Shown: positions 51,595 to 61,535, numbered from the stretch's first letter. The stretch: 64,000 nucleotides of DNA from Labrenzia sp. CE80 (GCF_009650605.1 NZ_WAJT01000004.1:124001-188000), one strand, 5' to 3'. Notes: generated by a model from the letters alone, not told the origin. Made by a program: numbers and translations.

Positions 51595-54320
51595 TCAGGC
51601 TTTGTCCTCAGCCGGTGCGCCGGTAAGTGCCATTCTCATCCGTTTTTCGATTTCCAGGATAACGTAGAGCACGACACCCAGTGCGATGATCAGGGCCATA
51701 TCTTTTGCCTCAAGAGGTCTGGTCTCAAAAACAAGCTGCAGAGCTGGAAGATACGTCATCGCCAGCTGCCCCAGCACCACCATCGCGATCGCAATCCAGA
51801 CCGGTCTTGTGCCCACCCAGGCGCTGAGAGAAAAGCGGCTAACATGCATGGTCCGAACAAACAGCAGCTGGAAGATCTCCAGGAAGACGAGCGTATTGAC
51901 CGTTATGGTGCGGGCGTACTCGACCGAGTGCCCCTGATCCTGGATGTAAACAAACATGCCGAAAACCGCGGCCATGAAGAGCGCTGACACCAATGCGATG
52001 TGCCAGACAAGCTCTCCGGTGAGCAGGGGCTGGCTGCGTTTTCTGGGCGGACGGGACATTGTCCCCAATTCGCTCGGTTCGAAGGCCAGCGCCATGCCGA
52101 GGGTCGATGCGGTGATGAGGTTGATCCAGAGAATTTGAGCCGCGGTGATCGGCAGGGTCAGGCCGAACAGGATCGCGGCCGCCACGATCATGGCTTCTCC
52201 TGTGCTTGTTGGCAGCGTCCAGCCTATCACCTTGACGATGTTGTCGTAGACGGTTCGGCCCTCGCGCACCGCATCTGCGATGGAGCGGAAATTGTCATCG
52301 GCGAGCACGAGGTCTGCCGCTTCGCGCGCGGCTTCGCTGCCTTTGAGACCCATGGCGATGCCGGCGTCGGCGCGCTTGAGGGCAGGGGCGTCATTGACGC
52401 CATCTCCGGTCATGGCGACGGTCATGCCGAGTGCCTGAAGCGCTGCGACCAGCCTCAATTTGTGCTCCGGACTGGTTCTGGCAAAAACATCTGTTTCCAT
52501 TGCGCAAGCGCGCAACTCGGCGTCAGTCATGACGTCAACGTCCGCGCCGGTCAGGATGTTGCCGGGCTTTTCGAGGCCAATCTGGCGGCCAATTGCAGCA
52601 GCTGTTCCAGCGTGATCGCCGGTGACCATCTTGACCTGAATGCCTGCGGAGCGGCAGTCGGCGACCGCTTCGATGGCCTCCGGGCGCGGCGGATCCATCA
52701 GGCCGACAAGTCCAATCAGAACAAGACCCTGCTCCAGATCTGCGGAGGAAAGGCTGGTCTGATTTGGTGAGGCATGTTTTTCAGCCAGGGCAAGAACCCG
52801 CTGTCCGGCGCTCGCGAGCGTTTCCGCACGTTGGTGCCATTGCCGTTCGTTCAACGGCTCAGGCGTCCCATCCGACCCAAGTTCTTGGGTGCACATGGCA
52901 AGAATGCGCTCAGGAGCGCCCTTGATCGTGATGAGGGACTGTTCAGAAGCATCGCTGGATCGGGCTCCGGTTCGGGTCAATGTCGCCATGTAGCGGTAGC
53001 TGGCGTCGAAAGGCAGCAGGGCGACACGATCCCTGGGAGCTTCCTTCTTTGGAGAAATCTTTCGAGACATGGCCAGCAAAGGGCCCTCCATCGGGTCACC
53101 TTCAACCTTCCAATGCCCGTCGTCCTGATGGAGCATTGCGTCGTTGCAGAGCTCGGCTGCGCGCGCGAGCCGGGAAAGATGGAGGTCGACAGATGTGGCT
53201 TCAATTGGTGAAGCATCGTCTGATCGCAGGATCCTTCCACTTGGCTCATAGCCTTCCCCCTAACGCTGAATTCGCCTGTGGTCAGGCAAATGTTGGTGAC
53301 CGACATTTCATTGAAGGTCAGGGTTCCGGTCTTGTCGGTGCATATGACGGAAACGCTCCCAAGTGTTTCGATCGAGGGAAGCCGCCTGACGATTGCATTG
53401 CGTTTGGCCATGGCCTGGACGCCGATGGCGAGGGTTATCGTCAGAACCGCTGGAAGACCCTCGGGTATTGCGGCAACGGAAAGCCCGACAATGGACATAA
53501 ACAGCAGCTGGGGATCCTGATGAAGGACGGCATGGCCATAGGCAAACAGCAGGGTTCCGAGAATGAGGATCAGGGCCGTGAGCCAACGGGCGAATATGCC
53601 CATCTTGAGAAGCAGAGGTGTCTGTAGTTCTTCAATGTCCGAGAGCAGGCCGCTGATCCGCCCGATTTCGCTCTGGGTGCCCGTGGCTATCACCACGCCA
53701 AGACCTTCGCCCATGGTGACCATCGTGCCGCTGTAGGCCATGCAGCTTCGCTCTGCGATGGCCACATCCTTTGGGACGGGCGCGGTCTGTTTTTCGACTG
53801 CAACGGATTCGCCCGTCAGGATAGCTTCCTGGATAAACAGACTGTTGGCGCGCAGAAGGCGGAGGTCTGCCGGGACACGCTCGCCCGCTTCAAGCACGAC
53901 GATGTCACCGGGAACAACGTTTCGGCCTTCTGTTGAAAGCCGGCGCGCGTCTCGCAAAACGGTTGCTTGAGGCGAGAGGATCTTGCTGATGGAGGCCATC
54001 GCATTCTCTGCCCGGCCCTCCTGGATAATGCCGATGAGAGCGTTGGCGATGACTGCTGCGAGGATGACCAAACTGTCCGTCAGGTGGCCGAGCATCAGGG
54101 TTATCCCGGCGCAGCCGAGAAGGACGTAGATCAGAACGCTGTTGAACTGATGGAGAAACCGCTGCAGCAGGCTGCGGGGCTTTGCCGATGGCAAGGTGTT
54201 TGGCCCGTATTCTTGAAGGACGCGTGCTGCCTCTTCAGGCGTCAAGCCAGATTGCCGACTGTGGAAGTGCTTCAGGGCGTCATCGACAGGGAGAGAGTGC
54301 CATGGAGCGTTTGTGGACAT
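51595..54320 (-). pseudogene. P2-type cation-transporting ATPase, frameshifted
   Basis: About 908 codons in two overlapping frames. The first frame (54320 down to about 53260) has the cation ATPase N-terminus, ILTGESVAVEK (actuator), the M4 motif AAIPEGLPAVLT typical of Ca-type pumps and the phosphorylation site ICTDKTGTLTF. Then the frame is lost: the family continuation GEGYEPSGRI appears in the second frame directly after a run of five G (minus strand, 53260-53256). Adding one G restores a continuous protein through GDGVNDAPALKRADAGIAMG and six C-terminal helices to 51595. It is therefore a single-base frameshift: real mutation, sequencing error or slippage. It starts 20 bases after a DeoR-type regulator. 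The ion is not certain, Ca or a mixed cation. Confidence 0.85.
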
Positions 54321-54340
54321 GCTGGGTCCTGGTTGCCGGA

Positions 54341-55114
54341 TCAGTCCTCGTCGACTTCACCAGTTTCGATCAGGTCGACTTCTTCTTCCCTGGCAATCTG
54401 CCGGATCCGCTCGGATGGGCATTGATCTGTGACAAAGGTGTCGACTTGAGACAGGTGCCCGACGCGCACCGGGGCTGTGCGCTCAAACTTGGTGCTGTCT
54501 GCTACCAGGATTACGTGCCGGGCGTTTTCCATGATCGTCTGCGTCACCCGAACTTCGCGATAGTCGTAGTCCAGAAGTGAGCCGTCTGGATCGATGGCTG
54601 ACGCACCAACAATGGCGAAGTCGACCTTGAATTGACGCATGAAGTCGACGGCAGCTTCACCAACGATGCCGCCATCAGCATGGCGCAAGACACCACCGGC
54701 GACGACCACCTCGATTTGCGAGTAGCCGCGCATCAGGCTGGCGACATTGATGTTGTTGGTGATGGCCATCAGGCCCCGGTGCTGGAGCAATGCCTGTGCG
54801 ACTGCTTCAGTCGTCGTGCCGATGTTGATGAAGAGCGACGCGTTGTCGGGAATCACCGCCGCGACCTTTGAGGCGATGTCGGCCTTCTCCTTGCTGGAGA
54901 TAATCCGCCTGGCCTCATAGCCCACGTTTTCGATGCCTGAAGACAGCAGAGCGCCGCCGTGTGTTCTTGCAAGCAGGCGAAGTTCACACAGCTCGTTCAG
55001 GTCCTTGCGGATCGTCTGGGGACTGACATCGAAGCGTTTTGCCAGATCGTCGACACTGACCCGGCCGGTCTGACGTGCGATCTCCAAAATGGCGTTGTGT
55101 CTGGCAATCAGCAT
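54341..55114 (-). CDS. DeoR/GlpR family transcription regulator
   Basis: 257-residue DeoR-family repressor. The N-terminal winged helix-turn-helix is at about 1-57, with VSVDDLAKRFDVSPQTIRKDLNEL the recognition part. A sugar-phosphate-binding domain of the phosphosugar isomerase fold follows, with FINIGTTTEAVAQALL and VVVAGGVLRHADGGIVGEAA and VADSTKFERTAPVRVG, all DeoR hallmarks. The closest named member is GlpR, responding to glycerol 3-phosphate, but no glycerol genes are near. It lies 20 bases upstream of the ATPase gene on the same strand, so it may regulate that unit or simply share it. Confidence 0.88.
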   Translation of the reverse strand: MLIARHNAILEIARQTGRVSVDDLAKRFDVSPQTIRKDLNELCELRLLARTHGGALLSSGIENVGYEARRIISSKEKADIASKVAAVIPDNASLFINIGTTTEAVAQALLQHRGLMAITNNINVASLMRGYSQIEVVVAGGVLRHADGGIVGEAAVDFMRQFKVDFAIVGASAIDPDGSLLDYDYREVRVTQTIMENARHVILVADSTKFERTAPVRVGHLSQVDTFVTDQCPSERIRQIAREEEVDLIETGEVDED

Positions 55115-55178
55115 TGCTGTTGTTTTGTCCTTGGCCGACGACCTGTCATGGTGGGCTTGGCGTTATTGCGGGGAAGGC

Positions 55179-56570
55179 TCAGGCGACATCCCGTTTTTTG
55201 GTTCCGGGCGTGCCGGTCCGCTTCGCGGGGTTGGGCTTGGCGGCAGCTTTAGTCTCAGCCATGGCGCCATTGTCCGTAGTAGGCCTGGTGGAAACCTCTC
55301 CGGATTTTTTGTTCGGAGCCTGTGGTTGGGCAGAGCCGGCGCCGGGCGTCTTTTGGATGGGAGCTTCTGTTGGTGCGGCCCTGTCTGATTGGTCCGCATT
55401 CGCGCGGCTTGAGCGCACGATCCGATTCACCAGTGCATTTGCGTTGGCAATGGCAGCTTCTGATGGTTTGGATGCTGGCTTTGCGGTTTTCCCCGCAGTG
55501 GCAGGAGAACTGGGTGATACAGCCTTGCTGCTGCCGGGTTGGGCGGCCGCTTTGACGGGCTTTGCTTTTCCTGTCGCCGCAGGTTTTCTGCCGCTGGAGA
55601 TCTGGGCGGTCAGCGCGGCCAATTCAGAGCGAACAGATGCCAGTTCCGGAGCTGATCTCAAGTCCTGACGCAACTTTCCAACCTGGGCCTTAGCGCGTTC
55701 GAGAGTCCTCTCGCGATCATGAACAATTGCAGTCAGTCTGGCCTTTTCGTTCTCGGCCCACTTTAGATCGCGCTGGAGTTTCTGGACCTTGTCGTCTGTC
55801 GGCTCCTTGCTTTGGTCAAGGATGAGTGACAGCCGGGTCACCTCGGCCTGTGCAGAGATATACTGGGTTTCAGCGTCGACCAGATTGGTTTCGAGCTTGG
55901 CCACCATGGCCCGTAGTTCGGTTTCGTTGGTTTGTAGCAGCGGGTCGGAGGCTTGATCGGAGTGCGCACCGCTCTCGGTTCGCGCCAATTGCCCCTTCAA
56001 TGTTGCAATCTGCGCCTCGAGGCCAGTGATCGTGGTCAACGCCATCATGTCGTCAGACGGCGCCCATGCGGCGACGGGTTCTGCCTTCTTCAGCAGATCC
56101 GCATCGGCACGCGCTGCAGCAAGAGCCTGTTCGGTTTCTGCAAGGCGGGCACGGGTCTTTTCCAACTCGGTCGCGAGGGCACTTGATCTTGCCTTTCGGC
56201 CACCGGCTTTTTTCTGTGCGTCTTCCAGTTCGGCCTTAAGTGCAGACAGTTCTTGCGCATGCGATGTCTGCATCTTGACCATGTCAGCGGTCAGCCTGCC
56301 GGCTTCCAACCTGTGCTTTGCACTGTTCTGACGCTCGTTCTCTGCCAGTCGCTCAGCTTTCCGCAGAGCTAGCGCGTATTTGGCACGCTCGACGTCTTGC
56401 GCTGCACGGACTTCAATGAAACTGGCCGGATTGACCGCCTTCATCGCTTCCTGGGTGAGGCGTACCGCGCGCTTGTAGATCGCGGGAAAGATCGCAGCCG
56501 CCAGCAATGTGGCGAGGAAAAAACCGAGTGCAATATACATTGCCGCTTCGATCACGACCGGCTCCGTCAA
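55179..56570 (-). CDS. Conserved coiled-coil membrane protein, unknown function
   Basis: 463 residues. A membrane helix at about 11-30 (MYIALGFFLATLLAAAIFPAI) is followed by a conserved juxtamembrane stretch (YKRAVRLTQEAMKAVNPASF) and a long coiled coil from about 50 to 330 with many Glu, Ala and Lys. The last 130 residues are Pro/Ala/Lys-rich and probably disordered. It looks like a membrane-tethered cytosolic scaffold conserved in Hyphomicrobiales. The similarity of the first 50 residues to other rhizobial proteins is recalled, not checked. It is the gene directly upstream of the DeoR gene on the same strand, 64 bases away. Confidence 0.7.
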   Translation of the reverse strand: MTEPVVIEAAMYIALGFFLATLLAAAIFPAIYKRAVRLTQEAMKAVNPASFIEVRAAQDVERAKYALALRKAERLAENERQNSAKHRLEAGRLTADMVKMQTSHAQELSALKAELEDAQKKAGGRKARSSALATELEKTRARLAETEQALAAARADADLLKKAEPVAAWAPSDDMMALTTITGLEAQIATLKGQLARTESGAHSDQASDPLLQTNETELRAMVAKLETNLVDAETQYISAQAEVTRLSLILDQSKEPTDDKVQKLQRDLKWAENEKARLTAIVHDRERTLERAKAQVGKLRQDLRSAPELASVRSELAALTAQISSGRKPAATGKAKPVKAAAQPGSSKAVSPSSPATAGKTAKPASKPSEAAIANANALVNRIVRSSRANADQSDRAAPTEAPIQKTPGAGSAQPQAPNKKSGEVSTRPTTDNGAMAETKAAAKPNPAKRTGTPGTKKRDVA

Positions 56571-56659
56571 ATGTTCAAGAATACAAAAAGCATCCCATCA
56601 ATAGACGAGCCGGTCAATTCAGCCAAGTTCTAACGTTGCGCAAACACGGTTTTGCATCC

Positions 56660-57259
56660 TTAGAAGGGGTTCCAGGTCGGCTTTTCAGTGAACTTCAGAT
56701 ATCCCATGTTCACGCCAAGGCGAGCGCCGACGCCTGCACGTACCGGCACAACAACGATGTCATGGTTCGTGAGCACGGTCATGCCCACGCCTCCTACAAG
56801 ATAGGCCGAACCATTCACGCCGAGGAAGCGGTTGTAGATCGCTTCGATCGATGGAAGATCATAGATCAGCATCATGGTGCGTGCGCCGTCGCCGCCGAAA
56901 TCCCACCCCACCGAAGGGCCTTGCCAGAAAATCTTATGTGTGCCGGCATTGCGGGTATAGAGATGCCCTTCTCCAAAGCGCGCGCCAGCGACAAAGGCGC
57001 CAGAGCCTTCTTCCCCCAGAATGTAGCCATTGGGTTCGCCAAATTGGCTGAAAGCTCGTTCAACGACCGAAGCGAGCCCGCCTGAGACCGAACCAAAGAA
57101 CTGGTGGCCTGCAGTCACGATTTCATCTTCCCCGTAGGTCTGCGGCGGCAGCGCGCTTCCTTCATCAGCTCGCCCGTCCATCGTGGTGGCGGAAAGGACG
57201 CCAAGCGCGAAAAGAGCCGAGAGAACTCTCCGTGCGAAGGTAGTTGCGAGCCAATTCAT
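56660..57259 (-). CDS. DUF1134 family protein (EipA-like envelope protein)
   Basis: 199-residue exported protein with an N-terminal signal (about 1-31, hydrophobic VLSALFALGVLSATT). The mature part carries the DUF1134 block: EIVTAGHQFFGSVSGGLASVVERAF, GYILGEEGSGAFVAGARFGEG, WQGPSVGWDFGGDGARTMMLIYDL and VGMTVLTNHDIVVVPVRAGVGARLG. Its Brucella relative EipA is a periplasmic protein needed for envelope integrity. The assignment to the family is good; the role is inferred. Divergent from the YHS gene. Confidence 0.88.
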   Translation of the reverse strand: MNWLATTFARRVLSALFALGVLSATTMDGRADEGSALPPQTYGEDEIVTAGHQFFGSVSGGLASVVERAFSQFGEPNGYILGEEGSGAFVAGARFGEGHLYTRNAGTHKIFWQGPSVGWDFGGDGARTMMLIYDLPSIEAIYNRFLGVNGSAYLVGGVGMTVLTNHDIVVVPVRAGVGARLGVNMGYLKFTEKPTWNPF

Positions 57260-57389
57260 TAAGCCGGTCTCCTGTGCAGAAGCGTTTCGCTACGTTCTGG
57301 GCGCGGAACTGCGCGCCATGATGATGTAGACTCTACTGGGTTCGATCGATGATTCGCCTTGTCGATCAGAAGAATCAGGAAGCGAATCA

Positions 57390-57875
57390 ATGCCAAAGTG
57401 TATTGTAAATAGGTCATGTGTGTGGCTGATGTCCGCAGTGACGTGCTTTGGCATCATAGTCTTGGGCGAAAGTTTTGCGCGTCCCCAGATTTTTATACCT
57501 GATCCCATTGCCGGCTATGCGATCGGCGGCCACGACCCGGTGGCCTATTTCGTGGATCGTCGGCCGCGTCAAGGAAGCCGCAAGCTGGAATTCAAATGGG
57601 GCGGTGCCGAGTGGGTTTTCGTCAACAAGGGCAATATGGAGGCTTTTAAAAGGTCTCCAGATACTTACGCGCCCTTGTTCGCAGGCTGTGGCGCTTATGC
57701 CCTTTCGGAAGGTTTCGCAACCGCTGGCAATCCCTTCATATTCGCGGTGGTCGATGGAAAACTTGTTTTCTTCCACTCGGTCGTCAATCGCTTTTTGTTT
57801 GTCGTCAATGCCAAGCAGTTAATGGCCGATGCCGAGGTCCATGCGCAGAAAACCGGGTGCAAACCTGCTTTGTAA
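57390..57875 (+). CDS. YHS domain-containing secreted protein
   Basis: 161 residues with a short signal-like hydrophobic segment near 12-27 and a YHS domain, a small module thought to bind metal. The domain is read from AGYAIGGHDPVAYFVDRRPRQGS at about 41-63 onward, with WVFVNKGNMEAFKRSPDTYAPLFAGCGAYALSEG the core. Two cysteines (in FAGCGAY and near the end in TGCKPAL) might bind metal. A start at Met14 is also possible. Divergent from the DUF1134 gene and upstream of chpT by 105 bases. Confidence 0.85.
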   Translation: MPKCIVNRSCVWLMSAVTCFGIIVLGESFARPQIFIPDPIAGYAIGGHDPVAYFVDRRPRQGSRKLEFKWGGAEWVFVNKGNMEAFKRSPDTYAPLFAGCGAYALSEGFATAGNPFIFAVVDGKLVFFHSVVNRFLFVVNAKQLMADAEVHAQKTGCKPAL

Positions 57876-57980
57876 GTTTAGCCTCCGGCTTGGCAGCGTA
57901 GTCTGTCGTGTGTATCCCTGAGTTAACCGCTATTCGAATCACCTTGCTGGCCCTGCGCCCTTGAAGAGCTTTGAAACGCC

Positions 57981-58625
57981 ATGTCCGAACTCAAAGAACT
58001 TTCCTCGCTTGATCTTGCCGCTCTGGTGGCAAGTCGTGTGTGCCACGACATCATCAGCCCGGTCGGGGCGATCACCAACGGCCTCGAAGTCCTGGACGAG
58101 GAAGGTTCGGAGGACATGCGCGAGTTCGCCATGGACCTTATTCGCAAGAGTGCACGCCAAGCTTCCGCAAAGTTACAATTCGCTCGTCTTGCATTTGGTG
58201 CGGCGGGTTCTGCGGGCGCCGAGATTGATCTGGGCGATGCGCAGGTGGTTGCAACGGGCTTCATGGAAAATGAGAAGTCCGATCTGGATTGGCAAGTCGC
58301 GCGGCACTTGATGCCTAAGAACCTGGTCAAACTGCTGCTCAATCTCATTCTCATCGCGAACCAGTGTGTTCCGCGCGGTGGTGAGATTTCTGTCCTTATG
58401 GAGGGCGAGCCGAGCAGCCCGAGCTTTATTCTAACCGCGAAAGGGTTGAACCCGCGTATCCCTCTGGGCATGCAGGAAACTCTTTCCGGTGAAGAGCCTG
58501 AGCGTGTTGACGCCCATTCGGTTCAGCCGATTTATACGGTTCTTCTTGCGCGCGAATGTGGAATGTCTCTGTCCATGTCAAAGGAAGAAGACACAGTACG
58601 CATCACCGCCCAAAAGGCTGCATAA
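57981..58625 (+). CDS. chpT: Histidine phosphotransferase ChpT
   Basis: 214-residue phosphotransferase that passes phosphate from CckA to CtrA and CpdR in the alphaproteobacterial cell-cycle relay. The phospho-accepting histidine is His22 in VASRVCHDIISPVGAITNGLE, the family signature. The C-terminal half is a degenerate histidine-kinase ATPase fold without ATP-binding motifs. It directly precedes cheA on the same strand with a 135-base gap, as in related rhizobia. One of three CtrA-network genes here. Confidence 0.92.
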   Translation: MSELKELSSLDLAALVASRVCHDIISPVGAITNGLEVLDEEGSEDMREFAMDLIRKSARQASAKLQFARLAFGAAGSAGAEIDLGDAQVVATGFMENEKSDLDWQVARHLMPKNLVKLLLNLILIANQCVPRGGEISVLMEGEPSSPSFILTAKGLNPRIPLGMQETLSGEEPERVDAHSVQPIYTVLLARECGMSLSMSKEEDTVRITAQKAA

Positions 58626-58760
58626 ACATACTTTCTAAAAGTCTTCGAGGTGCTTCAGCGTATCTTAACTGTTTCGGCTCAACCTCACTGACATGGACAT
58701 CCCGGTCCAGCCGCCTCCAGTAGGCGCGGAACCAGTAACCAAGTCGGGTGAGAGCAGGCC

Positions 58761-61535
58761 ATGGACGACCTCCTCAGGGAATTTATAACTGAGACCAATG
58801 AGAGTCTCGATGTTGTTGACGTAGAGCTCGTTAAGTTCGAGCAGGAACCCAACAACGCGACGATCCTTGATAATATTTTCCGTCTCGTACACACGATCAA
58901 AGGTACGTGCGGCTTTCTGGGCCTGCCCCGACTCGAGGGGATCGCGCATGCCGCTGAGACTCTCATGGGCAAGTTCCGTGAGGGTGTGCCGGTCACTCCC
59001 GAGGCCGTGTCGCTGATCTTGAGTTCGATCGATCGCATCAAGGACATCCTTGGTGATCTGGAAGCAGCTGAGGGCGAAGAACCTGCAGGCGACGACAGCG
59101 ATCTGATCTCTGAACTCGAGCGCATGTCGACGAGCGCAGAAGCTGCTGTCAGTGGTGGTGACGCTGCTGAGCCGGCTGAAGAAGCGAAAGACGACACGTT
59201 TGAGCTTCCGGAACAGTCTTTGGACCGGCCGTTGCGCCCAGGTGAAGTATCCCTGGATGATCTCGAGCGAGCTTTCCAAGAAACCGAGATTGAGGTCGAG
59301 GTTGCTGAGGGAGAAGCCGAGGTTCCTGCCGTTGCTGAAGAAGCAGCTGCGCCGGTGGAAGATGCTGCACCTGCCAAGGTCGAGGCGCCTGCCAAACCTG
59401 CTGCCAAAAAACCTGAAAAGGCAAAGGACGAACCTACGGAAAAGAAAGCCGGCGGTTCGTCTGTTTCCAATCAGTCGATCCGCGTTGCGGTCGATACGCT
59501 CGAACACCTCATGACAATGGTTTCCGAACTGGTGCTGACACGCAACCAGCTTCTGGAAATCGTTCGCCGTCACGAAGACAGCGAGTTCAAGGTTCCTCTG
59601 CAGCGCCTGTCCAACGTGACGGCTGAGTTGCAAGAAGGCGTGATGGCGACCCGGATGCAGCCAATCGGCAACGCCTGGCAGAAGCTTCCACGTATCGTTC
59701 GCGATCTCAGTCAGGAACTTGAGAAGCCGATCGAACTTGAAATGATTGGCGCCGACACAGAGCTGGATCGCCAGGTCCTTGAGATGATCAAGGATCCGCT
59801 GACCCATATGGTTCGCAACTCCGCCGATCATGGTCTCGAAATGCCGGCCGACCGCCGCGAAGCAGGCAAGCAGGAAAAGGGTACCATTACCCTTGCCGCT
59901 TACCATGAAGGCGGTCACATCATCATCGAAGTACGCGATGATGGTAAGGGATTGGATGTCGAGAAGATCAAGGACAAGGTCCTTGAGCGCGGCATCGCGA
60001 CCGAGGCCGAAATCGACAAGATGTCGGATGCGCAGATCCACAAGTTCATTTTTGCTGCTGGCTTCTCTACTGCTGCAGCGGTGACCAGTGTATCTGGACG
60101 TGGCGTCGGCATGGATGTTGTGCGCAACAACATCGAGCTGATCGGTGGTACTGTTGATCTGCGCTCCACTCCGGGCAAGGGCAGCAGCTTCATCATCAAG
60201 ATTCCGCTGACGCTGGCGATTGTCTCGACGCTCATCATCGAGGCCGCTGGCGACCGCTTCGCAATTCCTCAGCTTTCGGTTGTTGAGCTGGTGCGCGTTC
60301 AGCACAATTCCGAGCATCGTATCGAGCGGATCAAGGACACACCGGTCCTCCGTCTTCGAAACAAGCTCCTGCCGCTGGTTCACATGTCGCAGCTTCTGGG
60401 TATCTATGAAGGTGAGGACATCGAGAAGGCGATCGACGACGACAACGGTTTCATAGTTGTCATGCAGGTCGGCAGCCAGACTTTCGGTGTTGTTGTTGAC
60501 GGCGTCTTCCACACGGAAGAAATCGTGGTCAAGCCGATGTCCACCATGCTGCGGAACCTCAACATGTTCTCCGGCAACACCATCTTGGGTGATGGCTCGG
60601 TCATTATGATCATCGATCCAAACGGTGTTGCGAGCGCCATGGCCAGCCATGCGTCCAGTGCGGTTGCCGAACAGAGCGAAGAAGAGGCCGAAGATCTGAC
60701 TCGCAAGGCACATACAAGCCGGTCGTCTATTTCGCTGCTCTTGTTCCGTGCCGGTGCTCCAGAACCGAAAGCGGTGCCGCTCTCCTTGGTTACACGCCTG
60801 GAAGAGTTCGAGGTTTCGAAAATCGAGCGCTCAAATGGCCGCGATCTGGTTCAGTACCGTGGTGCGCTCATGCCGTTGGTCTACATCAACGACGGAGATC
60901 AGCATAAGCTCGAGGGAACCCAGCCGATGCTGGTCTTCTCGGACAGCGGTCGCTCCATGGGCCTCGTTGTCGATGAGATCGTCGACATTGTCGAAGATAA
61001 CATGAACATTGAAGTCGGGTCCGAACGTCCAGGCGTTCTTGGTTCCGCGGTCATCAAGGACCGTGCAACAGAGATTATCGATCTCGGTTACTACCTCCCG
61101 CAGGCCTTCGAAGACTGGTTCATGCGCAAGGAAATGGACATTCAGGCCCTTACCAAGAAGGTTCTGTTTGTCGATGACAGCTCGTTCTTCCGCAACATGC
61201 TGACGCCGGTTCTGAAGGCTGCTGGTTACGATGTGACCACTTGTGACAGCCCGCGTCAGGCACTTGATCTGCTGGAGGATGGTCGCAAGTTCCATGCTGT
61301 TGTCAGTGACATCGAAATGCCGGAAATCAACGGCTTTGAATTCTGCGAAGCCATTCGCCGGGATCCTCGTTTCCGGAATATGCCGGTCCTGGCCCTCTCG
61401 GCCATGGTCACGCCGGCGTCGATTGAACGGGGACGCCAGGCCGGCTTTGACGACTATGTCGCCAAGTTTGACCGCCCCGGGCTTATTGCGGCGCTCAAGG
61501 ATGTCTTCTCAGGTGAAATGGGAGTTGCAGCATGA
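58761..61535 (+). CDS. cheA: Chemotaxis histidine kinase CheA with C-terminal receiver domain
   Basis: 924-residue hybrid kinase of the chemotaxis array. HPt domain with His44 in RLVHTIKGTCGFLGL, then an acidic Ala/Pro/Glu-rich linker (about 115-235, no obvious CheY-binding domain), the dimerisation helices (SVSNQSIRVAVDTLEHLMTMV), the ATPase with N box DPLTHMVRNSADHG and G boxes VRDDGKGLD and GRGVGMDVV, CheW-like parts, and a C-terminal receiver starting KKVLFVDDSSFFRNML with Asp in VVSDIEMPE. Between them a second CheW-like segment (SSISLLLFRAGAPEPKAVPLSL) is visible. First gene of the cheA-W-Y-B-R operon. A receiver on CheA suggests a phosphate sink or other internal control. Confidence 0.95.
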   Translation: MDDLLREFITETNESLDVVDVELVKFEQEPNNATILDNIFRLVHTIKGTCGFLGLPRLEGIAHAAETLMGKFREGVPVTPEAVSLILSSIDRIKDILGDLEAAEGEEPAGDDSDLISELERMSTSAEAAVSGGDAAEPAEEAKDDTFELPEQSLDRPLRPGEVSLDDLERAFQETEIEVEVAEGEAEVPAVAEEAAAPVEDAAPAKVEAPAKPAAKKPEKAKDEPTEKKAGGSSVSNQSIRVAVDTLEHLMTMVSELVLTRNQLLEIVRRHEDSEFKVPLQRLSNVTAELQEGVMATRMQPIGNAWQKLPRIVRDLSQELEKPIELEMIGADTELDRQVLEMIKDPLTHMVRNSADHGLEMPADRREAGKQEKGTITLAAYHEGGHIIIEVRDDGKGLDVEKIKDKVLERGIATEAEIDKMSDAQIHKFIFAAGFSTAAAVTSVSGRGVGMDVVRNNIELIGGTVDLRSTPGKGSSFIIKIPLTLAIVSTLIIEAAGDRFAIPQLSVVELVRVQHNSEHRIERIKDTPVLRLRNKLLPLVHMSQLLGIYEGEDIEKAIDDDNGFIVVMQVGSQTFGVVVDGVFHTEEIVVKPMSTMLRNLNMFSGNTILGDGSVIMIIDPNGVASAMASHASSAVAEQSEEEAEDLTRKAHTSRSSISLLLFRAGAPEPKAVPLSLVTRLEEFEVSKIERSNGRDLVQYRGALMPLVYINDGDQHKLEGTQPMLVFSDSGRSMGLVVDEIVDIVEDNMNIEVGSERPGVLGSAVIKDRATEIIDLGYYLPQAFEDWFMRKEMDIQALTKKVLFVDDSSFFRNMLTPVLKAAGYDVTTCDSPRQALDLLEDGRKFHAVVSDIEMPEINGFEFCEAIRRDPRFRNMPVLALSAMVTPASIERGRQAGFDDYVAKFDRPGLIAALKDVFSGEMGVAA

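Noticed and set aside
51555..51600. Attachment site or integrase remnant at the tRNA-Glu 3' end
   Set aside because: No direct repeat of the tRNA end and no integrase fragment were recognised between 51.5 and 55.2 kb.
58665..60713. A 682-codon open frame on the minus strand across cheA
   Set aside because: It lies wholly antisense to a well-conserved cheA, has no recognisable domain and a basic, His/Arg/Asp-rich low-similarity composition typical of antisense frames in GC-rich DNA.
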